Origin: Alcanivorax sp.
Lineage (GTDB): Bacteria; Pseudomonadota; Gammaproteobacteria; Pseudomonadales; Alcanivoracaceae
Direction: 5' to 3'
DNA length: 64,000 nucleotides
NCBI GenBank assembly: GCA_022449455.1
Contig: JAKUPL010000005.1
Coordinates: forward strand, 1 to 64,000
This document shows, piece by piece, positions 25,699 to 34,689 of this stretch (position 1 is the stretch's first letter; every line of letters begins with the position of its first letter). Position numbers and translations under genes: made by a program. The notes beneath the pieces were generated by a model. That model did not search any database. It had not been told where the DNA came from and was given only the letters and a program-made list of their open reading frames with translations.

Positions 25699-26619
25699 AT
25701 GACCGATACCGCCATCATCAATGAAGTGGGCCTGCGCGATGGCCTGCAGAATCAGCCCGTCCCGGTCAGTACCGACGCCAAGGCGCGCATCGCCGACGCG
25801 CTGGTGAACGCCGGCGTGCGCTATCTGGAACCGGTCAGCTTCGTGAGCCCGAAAGCGGTGCCGCAGATGGCGGACGCGGCGGCGCTGACCGAGCGGCTGC
25901 CGCGCCGGGACGACCTGCATTACACCGCCCTGGTGCCCAACCTGAAGGGCTATCAGCTGGCCCGCGACGCCGGCTACCCCACCGTGGCGCTGGTGCTGTC
26001 CACCACCGACACCTTCAACCAGCGCAACCTGAACATGAGCCTGGAGCAGGCCGCCGCCAGCTGCGAGGCGATTCTGGGCGCGGCCCGGGAAGACGGGGTC
26101 GCCACCCGCACCTACATCTCCGGCGCGTTCGCCTGCCCCTACGACGGACCGGTGCCGGTGGCGCTGACGCAATCCCTGGCGGAGCGTATGTTCGCCGCCG
26201 GCAGCGACGAGGTGGCCATCGCCGACACCATCGGCGGCGGTAACCCGCGCCAGATGAAGGACATCATGACGCCGCTGATCCGTGAGTTCGGCGCCGGGCG
26301 GTTCTACGTCCACCTGCACGACACCCGGGGCCTGGCGGCGGCCATGGCCTGGGAAGCGGCGGACCTGGGCGTGCGCCGGTTCGATGCGTCCCTGGGCGGC
26401 CTGGGCGGCTGCCCGTTCGCCCCCGGCGCCACCGGCAACATGGCCACCGAGGATCTGGTCTACCTGCTCGAGAGCACCGGCCTGAAAACCGGCATCGACC
26501 TACAGGGCCTGCGCGAGGCCATCGCGCTGGCCGCCGAGGCCACGGAACGCCCGCTGGGCGGGCGTATTCTTGCGTGGATGGCCTCTCAGGAGAAGCAGGG
26601 CAAGACGCCCTGCGTGTGA
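25699..26619 (+). CDS. mvaB: Hydroxymethylglutaryl-CoA lyase
   Basis: A 306-residue TIM-barrel enzyme that cleaves HMG-CoA to acetyl-CoA and acetoacetate at the end of leucine degradation. The N-terminal NEVGLRDGLQNQP contains the catalytic Arg and metal-binding Asp (Arg13, Asp14). The HMG-CoA lyase signature GGLGGCPFAPGATGNMATEDL holds the catalytic Cys, and HLHDTRG the metal-binding histidines. Start 25699 is chosen for its alignment with the family and GAGGG upstream. No methylcrotonyl-CoA carboxylase genes are next to it. Its stop lies only one base from the stop of the convergent lipoprotein gene. Confidence 0.95.
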   Translation: MTDTAIINEVGLRDGLQNQPVPVSTDAKARIADALVNAGVRYLEPVSFVSPKAVPQMADAAALTERLPRRDDLHYTALVPNLKGYQLARDAGYPTVALVLSTTDTFNQRNLNMSLEQAAASCEAILGAAREDGVATRTYISGAFACPYDGPVPVALTQSLAERMFAAGSDEVAIADTIGGGNPRQMKDIMTPLIREFGAGRFYVHLHDTRGLAAAMAWEAADLGVRRFDASLGGLGGCPFAPGATGNMATEDLVYLLESTGLKTGIDLQGLREAIALAAEATERPLGGRILAWMASQEKQGKTPCV

Positions 26620-26620
26620 G

Positions 26621-27763
26621 TCAGCGGGACGCGGCGGCCCGGGCCGCCGCCATGCCCGCGAGCCCGTTCGACAGCGTTACCGCTTCCGCCTCGTAGACTT
26701 CCGGCATCACGTTTACCTGGTAACGGGTGATGTCGCGGGCCACTTTGCTGGAGGTGCCGCTCAGCGCGCTCAACATGCCCACCGCCTTGGTCAGCCCGGA
26801 GGTCACCTTGTCGCCGGTGGTGGTGACGTTATCGATGCGGGTGTAGAAGGGGCGATCACTGGCCACCGGCTGTCGGGTGGCGAACACCGGCTGCTGGTTC
26901 AGTTTGATCTGGCATTTCTCCTTGCCGTACTCCTTCCAGCATTTCTGCGCGGGCAGCGGTTGAAAGCGCAGATCGCCGGTCACCGCCAGTTGGATGTCGG
27001 CTTTTACCTTGGCGGTATTTTTGTTGCCCAGGCCGGCGAAGGTTTTGTGACCGTCGGATTCCAGGGAGGCGAAATCCACCAACAGATTGATGTTCACGCC
27101 GGTCATACCCAGGTCCTTTATCAGCTGGCCTTCCAGTTGCTCGGTGGCGTCGCCGGCCACCGCTTTGAAGGATTGCGCGAAGCCCTGGCCGGCGCCGGTG
27201 TAGCGCGAGTCGGTGACGGTCTCACCGGTACGTGCCAGCACCAGGTAGCGGGTACCGCCGCGCTTCTCCTTGTACTCAAACGGGCTGGGGCGGCCGCCCT
27301 CCTGAATTTTCCGATAATTCGCATTGGCCCGCAGGGTCTCCAATGGCACCAGCTGGAAACCGGCGCCGGCCAGTTGCCTTTCCGCGTTGGCGCAGGCGGC
27401 GTCGGCGATGCGTTGCAGCTCATTGTCTGCCACGCCATCGACGGTGTAGGTCACGGTGACTTTCACATCCGAGCGGCTGATGGTGCCGGTGGCCCGGTCC
27501 GCCCCCGCCCGGAAGCCCCCGCTGGTGGAGGCGGAAGCGGCGCTGGTCATGCCAAACATGACGTTGCAGGACAGTACGCCCACCTTGTTCACGCCCTTCA
27601 TGTGTTTTTCGTTGTCGGCTTCGATAAAGGTGTTGGCCTGACCGGCGGCGCTGCCGCTGGCGTTGTAGTCCGGCGCCGGCACGCCGCCGGTGACGGCACA
27701 ACCGGATACCAGCGCAAACAGCGTGATGGCGGAAACGGTCCTGTTCCCCAGGATTATTTTCAT
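26621..27763 (-). CDS. Uncharacterised lipoprotein
   Basis: A 380-residue protein with a lipoprotein signal: hydrophobic SAITLFALVSGC, lipobox ending at Cys22. The mature part is rich in beta-like segments and includes VKVTVTYTVDGVADNELQRI, ADAACANAERQLAGAGFQLVP and PVASDRPFYTRIDNVTTTGD. It was not recognised. The start at 27763 follows GGGAAGAAA; the frame is open upstream across the gap but contains no ribosome site. It lies downstream of a second lipoprotein gene on the same strand, separated by a hairpin. Probably periplasmic or outer-membrane associated. Confidence 0.8.
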   Translation of the reverse strand: MKIILGNRTVSAITLFALVSGCAVTGGVPAPDYNASGSAAGQANTFIEADNEKHMKGVNKVGVLSCNVMFGMTSAASASTSGGFRAGADRATGTISRSDVKVTVTYTVDGVADNELQRIADAACANAERQLAGAGFQLVPLETLRANANYRKIQEGGRPSPFEYKEKRGGTRYLVLARTGETVTDSRYTGAGQGFAQSFKAVAGDATEQLEGQLIKDLGMTGVNINLLVDFASLESDGHKTFAGLGNKNTAKVKADIQLAVTGDLRFQPLPAQKCWKEYGKEKCQIKLNQQPVFATRQPVASDRPFYTRIDNVTTTGDKVTSGLTKAVGMLSALSGTSSKVARDITRYQVNVMPEVYEAEAVTLSNGLAGMAAARAAASR

Positions 27764-27792
27764 GATTTTCTTCCCGACTGGGGGACATTGAA

Positions 27793-27817
27793 ACGCGCGG
27801 GAAAGCGTCCCGCGCGT
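27793..27817. terminator. GC-rich stem-loop between the two lipoprotein genes
   Basis: ACGCGCGGGA (27793-27802) and TCCCGCGCGT (27808-27817) form a perfect 10-bp stem with a 5-base loop, 14 bp after the stop of the upstream minus-strand gene. Only TTCAAT follows, so termination may be partial or Rho-independent with low efficiency. Confidence 0.55.
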
Positions 27818-27831
27818 CGTGTCCCTGGTTG

Positions 27832-29430
27832 TTATTGCTTCGCGGCGTTTTTCATCTCGAACAGCTCGCCACCGACCCAGGCACTCATCTTGATCACCGC
27901 CAGGTTCTCGTCGAACCGGATCTGTACCTGCCCCGCGCTGACGTTGACCAGGTCCTGCGCGTCGACCTGCATCAGGAAAGCGCCGTCGCTTTCTTCCACC
28001 CCCGGGATCAGAAAATCGTCCTTGCCGCCCCATTGGTTTTCCCGAGGCAGAACGCCGCCGCACAGCTGGGTCTGACCCTCCAGCGTGAACTGGCCCTGCT
28101 CGGTAATGGTGATGGTGTTGGTGACGGTGGTGAACGGTCCGAACGGCCCGCTGCACGACACCTGAGCGGAGCCGGTCCAGGTGCCCGCCAGATCGTCAAA
28201 GATGTCCGGCACGCCGTCGCCATAAGCCAGCACGCTGTTGCGGAATTTCACTTCGCCATTGCCGCCGGCGCTGCCTTCGATCAGCCCCGTGTCCCATTCC
28301 AGGAAGGTGTTGACGAATTCGGTGATGGCGGTGCCCTGGTTGATGAACACCTGCCCGGACATATAGATCGGCCCGAAGCCGAAATCCGAAACCGAGAAGG
28401 GCGTCAGCGCCCGGGTGAAGGCACCGTCGGCGGACTGGCTGACGACGGTGCCGCCGTCGGCGCCCAGCAGGGTGACGGTCCAGTTGTCGGTGGTGCCGCC
28501 GATGGTCAGCGAGCCTTCGCCGTACCATTCCGGGTGCTCGGCGGGCACGTCGTAGATCGCCACCGGCCAGGTCCGGGAGATCACACCGAGGAATTCCGAC
28601 GGGGTGGGCGCGGCGTTATCGCCCAGGTCCGCCGCGGCCACGGCGCCCTGCGGCGTCGGGGGATCGGTGGGGTTGGTGGGGTCGGTCGGATCGGTGGGGT
28701 CCGGCTCCACCGGATCCGGGAAGGCGCCACCGCTGATCACATCCGCCAGCACCGTCTGGTAATCGCTGGCGGCGGCTTCGATGGCCGCCTGCAGGTCTTC
28801 CAGCAAGCGGTCCAGGGTGTCCGCCGCCGGCGTCGCGCTGGGGGTGAACGCCTGGAAGAATGGCGCCATCAGCTGCGCGGGCGACCAGGACGAGGGCAGC
28901 GAATAGTCGGCATCGTCCAGGCGGGTGCGCAGGGAATCGACGGCGTCGCTCAGCCCACCGCTGACCGCGTCCCAGTTGTCCGGGTCCTGGAACCAGGCGG
29001 CCAGGCCGCGCCCGTCCTGGCTGGTCACCGCCAGGGCCAGCGCCAGATCGGTGAGCGGCGTGACATTGACGGTGGCCTGGGACGCCGACGGCGCGAAGGA
29101 ATGCAGCGCACCGACACCGCCGGGCAGGTCACCACCGGTGACGCGGAGAATACAGGGGAAATCGGCGCTCGGAATTTGCACCGCATAGCCGCCGTTGGCG
29201 GCACTGGTCACCGAGGCCACGCCATTGCCCGACCGGCAGGTGACCTGCACGGTGGCGCCGTTGACCGGCGCCCCCACCGCCACCGACCCGCTCAGGGTGG
29301 TGGCCTCGGGCCCGCCATCGTCGGTGACGGGGTCATTGTCGTCGCTGTCGCCGCCGCAGGCGGCGACCAGCAACACCGTGCCGAACAGGCCGGCCAACGG
29401 CACGAGCCGGAAGGTAGAAAGAACGGACAT
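27832..29430 (-). CDS. Large uncharacterised lipoprotein with Asp-Pro-Thr linker
   Basis: A 532-residue protein with a lipobox LLVAAC (Cys25) followed by an acidic tether (GGDSDDNDPVTDDGG). Residues about 45-110 look like a carboxypeptidase-regulatory or Big-like beta domain (TLSGSVAVGAPVNGATVQVTC...GGYAVQIP). A helical middle part follows, then a low-complexity linker of DPT/DPTN repeats near 265, and a C-terminal beta-rich domain with several Cys pairs (TGSAQVSCSGPFGPFTTV, GQTQLCGGVLP). Function unknown. The architecture suggests an outer-membrane or surface-exposed anchored protein. ATG 29430 follows GGAGAATCG. Confidence 0.82.
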   Translation of the reverse strand: MSVLSTFRLVPLAGLFGTVLLVAACGGDSDDNDPVTDDGGPEATTLSGSVAVGAPVNGATVQVTCRSGNGVASVTSAANGGYAVQIPSADFPCILRVTGGDLPGGVGALHSFAPSASQATVNVTPLTDLALALAVTSQDGRGLAAWFQDPDNWDAVSGGLSDAVDSLRTRLDDADYSLPSSWSPAQLMAPFFQAFTPSATPAADTLDRLLEDLQAAIEAAASDYQTVLADVISGGAFPDPVEPDPTDPTDPTNPTDPPTPQGAVAAADLGDNAAPTPSEFLGVISRTWPVAIYDVPAEHPEWYGEGSLTIGGTTDNWTVTLLGADGGTVVSQSADGAFTRALTPFSVSDFGFGPIYMSGQVFINQGTAITEFVNTFLEWDTGLIEGSAGGNGEVKFRNSVLAYGDGVPDIFDDLAGTWTGSAQVSCSGPFGPFTTVTNTITITEQGQFTLEGQTQLCGGVLPRENQWGGKDDFLIPGVEESDGAFLMQVDAQDLVNVSAGQVQIRFDENLAVIKMSAWVGGELFEMKNAAKQ

Positions 29431-29512
29431 GACGATTCTCCATGCACTGGATTTTATTTCGTCACATCCTAGAGCAGCGCCGGCGAGCGGAACCCCCCGC
29501 GAATAGGGGGGC

Positions 29513-30382
29513 TCAGTCGATGCTGATGGCCGCCATGGCGTCCGCGTAAGGGGCCACCGGCGTGGGTCGGTGGCTGTCCCGGTCGATCAGCACCATCACG
29601 CTTTCCACGGTGCCGGTGGCCACCCCGTCCACGGTGATGCCGCCCCGCAGCACGAAGGACGTATTGCCAATGCGCGACAGGCCGGTGGCCAGGTCCACCT
29701 CGCCCATGCCCCGGTCCCAACGACCGAAGCGCAGATCGATGCGCGCCACCAGCAGCCCCAACTGCGGCTGGCGCAGCACCGACAGGGAACCGGCCCGGCC
29801 CTGCTCCGCGTACCGGGCCAGCGCCAGTTCCGAGAGTACCCGGTCCGGGTCCAGGTCCGCGTAGCGGGACACCAGCGGTACCCGCTCCGGGTAACCGGCG
29901 AACGCCCCGGCGTCCAGGGGCGGTTCCGGCGGCCAGTCCGCCGCGCCCTGGTCGCCGGCCAGCGCCGCGCGCACGGACGCCGGCAACGGCACCCAATCGT
30001 CGCCCTGCCAGGCTCCCAACAGACAGTCCTGGATGCCCACGCATTCCTCGTTCTGGAACAGGGCCGTGCGCAGATGGGCGCCATGCTCGTCGGCGTGCAG
30101 CGCCACGGCGGCGGCGGTCACCGGGTGCGGGTAGTGGGTTTCGCCAAGAAACTGGGTGAGCGTGCGGCGCGGGCGCAGCAGCAGGTCGTCGGCGTACCAG
30201 ACCGGGCGGTCCAGGCGCCCCATCAGATAGCGGGTGCGCGCCTCCAGATGGAAGCTGTGCACCGCCACATTGTTGACGTGGCGCTCGGTGTCCAGATGGC
30301 TGTAGTGCGGCGTCAGCGACAGCTGAAACGGGTAGGCGTGCGGCGTGCGCCAGACGCCGTCCGGTTTGCTTCCAGGGTTCAA
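29513..30382 (-). CDS. Double hot-dog acyl-CoA thioesterase-like protein
   Basis: A 289-residue protein made of two hot-dog (4HBT-like) repeats: PHYSHLDTERHVNNVAVHSFHLEARTRYL near residues 25-55 and SRYADLDPDRVLSELALARYAEQGRAGSL near 170-200, each with the Asp-rich loop before the long helix. Such proteins hydrolyse acyl-CoA or act as FatB-like thioesterases; the chain length is not predictable. TTG 30382 is preferred as start because GGGAGA lies seven bases upstream; a TTG at 30406 lacks a ribosome site and no ATG fits. It is divergent from the enoyl-CoA hydratase-like gene. Confidence 0.8.
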   Translation of the reverse strand: MNPGSKPDGVWRTPHAYPFQLSLTPHYSHLDTERHVNNVAVHSFHLEARTRYLMGRLDRPVWYADDLLLRPRRTLTQFLGETHYPHPVTAAAVALHADEHGAHLRTALFQNEECVGIQDCLLGAWQGDDWVPLPASVRAALAGDQGAADWPPEPPLDAGAFAGYPERVPLVSRYADLDPDRVLSELALARYAEQGRAGSLSVLRQPQLGLLVARIDLRFGRWDRGMGEVDLATGLSRIGNTSFVLRGGITVDGVATGTVESVMVLIDRDSHRPTPVAPYADAMAAISID

Positions 30383-30547
30383 GGCGGCTCTCCCAACGAA
30401 TTCCAAAGCCGCAAGCCTACCGCCGCCGGCGCGCCGCGCCCAGGGGCGGCCATGACCGAAACCGCCGCACCGGTGTCGTAACTGGCGGTTGCGGGGGCCC
30501 CGGGCCTGACCAATGATGGTCGATCACGCTTGCACCGAGGACCCAGC

Positions 30548-31423
30548 ATGGACATTCCCGCCTTCAACACCCTGGAACTGACCGTCGATGACGGCATCGC
30601 CACCCTGTTCCTGAACCGCCCGGAAAAGATGAACGCCTTTAACCGGGAGATGAAGGACGAGCTGCTCGCCGCCTTCGACTTCACCGACCAGCACGACGAA
30701 GTGCGGGCGGTGATCGTCACCGGCAAGGGCCGCGCCTTCTGCGCCGGCGCCGACCTGTCGTCCGGCGGCGACACCTTCGATTACAAGAAACGCGGTGGCG
30801 AAGGCGCCAACCCGGACGACGCCCATCGGGACGGCGGCGGCCAGGTGGCGATGCGCATCTACCGCAGCCTCAAGCCGGTGATCGGCGCGGTGAACGGCGC
30901 CGCCGTGGGCGTCGGCATCACCATGCAGCTGCCCATGGACGTGCGCATGGCCTCCGAGGACGCCAAGTTCGGCTTCGTGTTCTCGCGCCGGGGCATCGTC
31001 AACGAGGCCGCCTCGTCCTGGTTCCTGAGCCGGGTGGTGGGCATTTCCTCGGCCCTGGAGTGGTGCTTCACCGGCCGCGTGTTCAGCGCCGCCGAAGCCA
31101 AGGAGCGCGGCCTGGTGCGCTCGCTGCACAAAGCCGACGAGCTGTACCCGGCGGCGGTGGCCCTGGCCAGGGAGATGATCGAGCAGAGCGCGCCGGTGTC
31201 GGTGGCGGTGATCCGCCAGATGATCTGGCGCATGGCCGGCGCGGAGCATCCGATGGAAGCCCACAAGCTGGACAGCAAGGCGATGAAGTCCCGGGGCGGC
31301 TCCGAGGACGTGAAGGAAGGGGTGATGTCGTTCCTGGAGAAACGCCCGGCGGTGTTCCCGGACAAAGTCTCCCGGGATCTGCCGGACTTCTTCGACTGGC
31401 AGGGCGAACCGCCGTTCAAATAG
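30548..31423 (+). CDS. Enoyl-CoA hydratase/isomerase (crotonase family)
   Basis: A 291-residue crotonase-fold protein. The N-terminal TLFLNRPEKMNAFNREM is typical. The first oxyanion-hole block AFCAGADLSSGG is followed by an insertion rich in Gly/Asp (GEGANPDDAHRDGGG), and the second block is VIGAVNGAAVGVGITM. An acidic residue at NEAASSWFLS matches one catalytic Glu; the first Glu of classic hydratases is not clearly present, so it may be an isomerase or a crotonase of other specificity. ATG 30548 follows GAGGA. It likely serves fatty-acid degradation together with the nearby thioesterase. Confidence 0.88.
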   Translation: MDIPAFNTLELTVDDGIATLFLNRPEKMNAFNREMKDELLAAFDFTDQHDEVRAVIVTGKGRAFCAGADLSSGGDTFDYKKRGGEGANPDDAHRDGGGQVAMRIYRSLKPVIGAVNGAAVGVGITMQLPMDVRMASEDAKFGFVFSRRGIVNEAASSWFLSRVVGISSALEWCFTGRVFSAAEAKERGLVRSLHKADELYPAAVALAREMIEQSAPVSVAVIRQMIWRMAGAEHPMEAHKLDSKAMKSRGGSEDVKEGVMSFLEKRPAVFPDKVSRDLPDFFDWQGEPPFK

Positions 31424-31441
31424 GCGGCCGCCCCACGGGGG

Positions 31442-31990
31442 TCAGTGCAGCTGGAACAGAATCTTCAGCACCTGCACGCCCAGCAGCACGATCAGCGGGC
31501 TCAGATCGAGCCCGCCCATGGCCGGCAACAGGCGCCGGCAGGGCGCCATGATCGGCTCGGTGATCTGGATCACCACGCGCACCACCGGGTTGGACGGGTC
31601 CGGCGCCACCCAGCTCAGAATCACCCGGATCAGCACCGCCCAGAAGATGTAGTTGAGCAGCAGGGTGGCCAGTTCCCGCAACGTGTAGACCAGCAGCGCC
31701 GGCCCGATGCCCGGCGGAATGCCGCCGGTCTGCAACGTCATCAGCATCAGCGCCTTGACGATGATCAGCAGCACCACCAACACCAGGGACGCGATGTCCA
31801 GCCCCCGATAGCCCGGAATGATGCGCCGCAGCGGTGCCAGCAGCGGATTGGTGGCGCGCAGCACGAACTGGGAGATCGGGTTGTAGAAATCCGCCCGGGC
31901 CAGTTGCAGCACGAAGCGGGTCAGAACGATGAAAATGTAGACGCTGAACGCGAAATCGATCAGGAAAACCGCGGCACCCTGAGGGTTCAT
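31442..31990 (-). CDS. YggT-family membrane protein
   Basis: A 182-residue protein made of two YggT repeats: FAFSVYIFIVLTRFVLQLAR...NPISQFVLRATNPLLAPLRRIIPG and LLNYIFWAVLIRVILSWVAP...NPVVRVVIQITEPIMAPCRRLLP. Each has two hydrophobic helices with the conserved NP...PL.P.RR loop. YggT proteins are conserved next to proC/yggS and are linked to cell-surface or osmotic functions, but the mechanism is unknown. It lies 62 bp downstream of proC in the same direction. Confidence 0.93.
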   Translation of the reverse strand: MNPQGAAVFLIDFAFSVYIFIVLTRFVLQLARADFYNPISQFVLRATNPLLAPLRRIIPGYRGLDIASLVLVVLLIIVKALMLMTLQTGGIPPGIGPALLVYTLRELATLLLNYIFWAVLIRVILSWVAPDPSNPVVRVVIQITEPIMAPCRRLLPAMGGLDLSPLIVLLGVQVLKILFQLH

Positions 31991-32052
31991 GGTGACTCCA
32001 GACTGTCCGTTTGGCGTCAGAGTATTGAGGTAAAGCGGACCGGTTTCAAATT

Positions 32053-32862
32053 TTAGTCCGCCAGCTCCTCGGAACGCTCCCGGGCGGCGGCCACGGCGGC
32101 CTGCACCTGCTCGCGGAAACCGGCTTCCTCGAACACACCGAGGGCGGCGGCGGTGGTGCCGCCGGGGCTGGTAACGCGCTGGCGCAGCACGTCGGGGCCC
32201 ACCTCACTGGTGATCGCCAGCTGGGCGGCGCCCCAGGCGGTCTGCAGCACCAGCTGCCGGGCGGTGGCCTGGGGCAGGCCCTGGGAGACGGCGGCGTCGA
32301 TCAACGATTCCATCAGCAGGAAAAAGTAGGCCGGGCCGGAGCCGGACACCGCGGTCACCGCGTCCAGTTCCTTCTCGTCCTCGAACCAGAAAGTCAGGCC
32401 CACGGCGCCGAGAATCTGGCCGGCCATGTCCTTCTGAGCCTCGCTCACGCCGTCGGCGGCGTACAGGCCGGTGGCGCCGGCCTGTACCAGCGACGGCGTG
32501 TTGGGCATGGTGCGCACGATGGGCGCCTCGCCCAGCCACTGACGCAGGTTGGCCACGGTGACGCCGGCGGCGATGGAGATGATCAGCGGCTGGCGCTCCT
32601 CGATCACCTCGCGCAGGGCGGCGCAGGCGTCGCCCATCACCTGGGGCTTCACCGCCAGCACCAGCACGTCCACCCGGCGAGCCACCTCCAGGTTGTCCTC
32701 GGTGACGTGCACCCGGTGCAGTTGGGCCACCTCGTCCAGACGGTCCCGGGACGGGTCGCTCATCCAGATGCGCGCCGGGCGGATGCCCTTGGCGATCATG
32801 CCGCCGGCCAGGCTGTTGGCCATGTTGCCGGCCCCGATGAATCCGATCAGTTGCTGTGCCAT
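32053..32862 (-). CDS. proC: Pyrroline-5-carboxylate reductase
   Basis: A 269-residue NAD(P)H-dependent enzyme performing the last step of proline synthesis. N-terminal IGFIGAGNMANSLAGGMI binds the cofactor; the P5CR signature VSGSGPAYFFLLMESLIDAAVSQGL and the C-terminal RVTSPGGTTAAAL are intact. The start at 32862 gives the normal family N-terminus, and the long upstream frame across yggS is a shadow. It is located between yggS and yggT, 23 bp after yggS. Confidence 0.97.
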   Translation of the reverse strand: MAQQLIGFIGAGNMANSLAGGMIAKGIRPARIWMSDPSRDRLDEVAQLHRVHVTEDNLEVARRVDVLVLAVKPQVMGDACAALREVIEERQPLIISIAAGVTVANLRQWLGEAPIVRTMPNTPSLVQAGATGLYAADGVSEAQKDMAGQILGAVGLTFWFEDEKELDAVTAVSGSGPAYFFLLMESLIDAAVSQGLPQATARQLVLQTAWGAAQLAITSEVGPDVLRQRVTSPGGTTAAALGVFEEAGFREQVQAAVAAARERSEELAD

Positions 32863-32885
32863 AACTACGCCGTTCCTCTTGTCCG

Positions 32886-33578
32886 TCACGCCTTGGGCGG
32901 GCGTGGTCCGAACAGGGCGGTGCCGATCCGGACCAGGGTGGCACCCTCTTCGATGGCCACGGGGTAATCCGCGCTCATGCCCATCGAGAGGGTGTCGAGG
33001 GCCGGCATTGTATTGCGCAAATGTGACAGTGTCATGGCGAGCCGCCGGAACGCCGCCCGATTGCCGTCCTCGGCGTCGGCCCGGGGGATCGCCATCAGGC
33101 CGCGCAGCCGCAGCCGGGGCCACTCCTGGAACGCCGCCGCCAGGGCCGGCACCTCCGCCAACGGCAGCCCGCTTTTGCTGTCCTCGTCGTCCACATTGAC
33201 CTGCAGGCACACGTTGAGCGGCGGCAGCTCCGCCGGGCGCTGGTCGTTGAGCCGCCGGGCCACCTTGCCCCGGTCCACGGAATGCACCCAGTCGAAACGG
33301 GCCGCCACGTCCCGGGTCTTGTTGGATTGCAGCGGGCCGATGAAGTGCCACACCAGGTCCCGGCCGGTCAGAGCCGGCATCTTGTCCAGCGCCTCCTGCA
33401 GGTAGTTCTCACCGAAATGACGCTGGCCCTGGTCGGCCAGGGCGGCGATCTCGTCGGCACCGCGGGTTTTACTGACCGCCAGCAGAGTGACCGCCTCGGG
33501 ATCACGGCCGGCGGCGGCGCAGGCGGCCTGGATTCGTGCGCGAATCGAGGTTAGCGGCGTCTCGGTGTCGGGCATCAT
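32886..33578 (-). CDS. YggS-type pyridoxal phosphate homeostasis protein
   Basis: A 230-residue PLP-binding protein of the YggS/PROSC family, a fold-type III barrel without a known catalytic function, which controls PLP and amino-acid balance. The PLP lysine is Lys37 in LLAVSKTRGADEI; HFGENYLQEALDKM, WHFIGPLQSNKTRD and LSMGMSADYPVAIEEGATLVRIGTALFG are diagnostic. The first of two successive ATGs (33578) has GGAAG seven bases upstream. It is divergent from pilT, an arrangement I recall from Pseudomonas. Confidence 0.96.
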   Translation of the reverse strand: MMPDTETPLTSIRARIQAACAAAGRDPEAVTLLAVSKTRGADEIAALADQGQRHFGENYLQEALDKMPALTGRDLVWHFIGPLQSNKTRDVAARFDWVHSVDRGKVARRLNDQRPAELPPLNVCLQVNVDDEDSKSGLPLAEVPALAAAFQEWPRLRLRGLMAIPRADAEDGNRAAFRRLAMTLSHLRNTMPALDTLSMGMSADYPVAIEEGATLVRIGTALFGPRPPKA

Positions 33579-33639
33579 TGAATGGCTTCCAGGGAGCGGT
33601 TAAGTTTAGGAAATTCTACTGAGAAGAAACGTCATTCCA

Positions 33640-34674
33640 ATGGATATCACCGAACTGCTTGCCTTCAGTGCCAAAAACGGCGCCTCGGACCTGCATCTGT
33701 CCGCCGGGCTGCCGCCGATGATCCGCGTCGATGGGGACGTGCGCCGGATCAACCTGCCGCCCATGGAACACAAGGAAGTGCACGCGCTGGTCTACGACAT
33801 CATGAACGACAAGCAGCGCAAGGACTACGAGGAGTTCCTGGAGACCGACTTCTCCTTCGATGTGCCCGGCGTGGCGCGCTTCCGGGTCAATGCCTTCAAC
33901 CAGAACCGGGGCGCCGGCGCCGTGTTCCGGACCATTCCCTCCAAGGTGCTGACCATGGAGGACCTGGGCATGGGCAAGGTGTTCCAGAAGATTTCCGATT
34001 TTCCGCGCGGGATCGTGCTGGTCACCGGCCCCACCGGCTCCGGTAAGTCCACCACCCTGGCGGCGATGATGAACTACATCAACGAGTCCCGCTACGAGCA
34101 TATCCTCACCATCGAGGACCCCATCGAATTCGTGCACGAATCGAAGAAGTGTCTGGTCAACCAGCGCGAGGTGCACCGCGACACCCTGGGCTTCGCCGAG
34201 GCGCTGCGCTCGGCCCTGCGGGAAGACCCGGACATCATTCTGGTGGGCGAGATGCGCGACCTGGAAACCATCCGCCTGGCGTTGACCGCGGCGGAGACCG
34301 GGCACCTGGTGTTTGGCACGCTGCACACCACCAGCGCCGCCAAGACCATCGACCGGGTGGTGGACGTGTTCCCCGCCGAGGAGAAGTCCATGGTCCGCTC
34401 GATGCTCTCCGAGTCCCTGCAGGCGGTGATTTCCCAGACCCTGATGAAGAAGAACGGCGGAGGACGGGTGGCGGCCCACGAGATCATGATCGGCACCCCG
34501 GCGATCCGTAACCTGATCCGCGAGGATAAGGTGGCGCAGATGTATTCCGCGATCCAGACCGGCGGCGCCCTGGGCATGCAGACCCTGGATCAGTGCCTGC
34601 AGGGGCTGGTACAGAAGGGCGTGGTGTCCCGCGAGGCGGCCCGCGAAAAAGCGAAAAGCCCGGACGCGTTCTAA
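33640..34674 (+). CDS. pilT: Type IV pilus retraction ATPase PilT
   Basis: A 344-residue hexameric secretion-type ATPase that powers pilus retraction and twitching motility. Walker A GPTGSGKST is at residues 130-138, the Asp box contains TIEDPIEFVH, Walker B DIILVGEMRD follows, and the His box is TGHLVFGTLHTTSAAKTIDR. The C-terminal AIRNLIRE motif, required for retraction in studied PilT proteins, is present. It is followed after 15 bp by pilU. The Pil-Chp signalling operon that controls pilus activity is at 51728 onward. Confidence 0.98.
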   Translation: MDITELLAFSAKNGASDLHLSAGLPPMIRVDGDVRRINLPPMEHKEVHALVYDIMNDKQRKDYEEFLETDFSFDVPGVARFRVNAFNQNRGAGAVFRTIPSKVLTMEDLGMGKVFQKISDFPRGIVLVTGPTGSGKSTTLAAMMNYINESRYEHILTIEDPIEFVHESKKCLVNQREVHRDTLGFAEALRSALREDPDIILVGEMRDLETIRLALTAAETGHLVFGTLHTTSAAKTIDRVVDVFPAEEKSMVRSMLSESLQAVISQTLMKKNGGGRVAAHEIMIGTPAIRNLIREDKVAQMYSAIQTGGALGMQTLDQCLQGLVQKGVVSREAAREKAKSPDAF

Positions 34675-34689
34675 AAGGGGAAGGACACC

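Noticed and set aside
28655-28725. Possible CRISPR-like or direct-repeat array
   Set aside because: Units are short, unspaced and in frame, coding Asp-Pro-Thr repeats of a lipoprotein linker.
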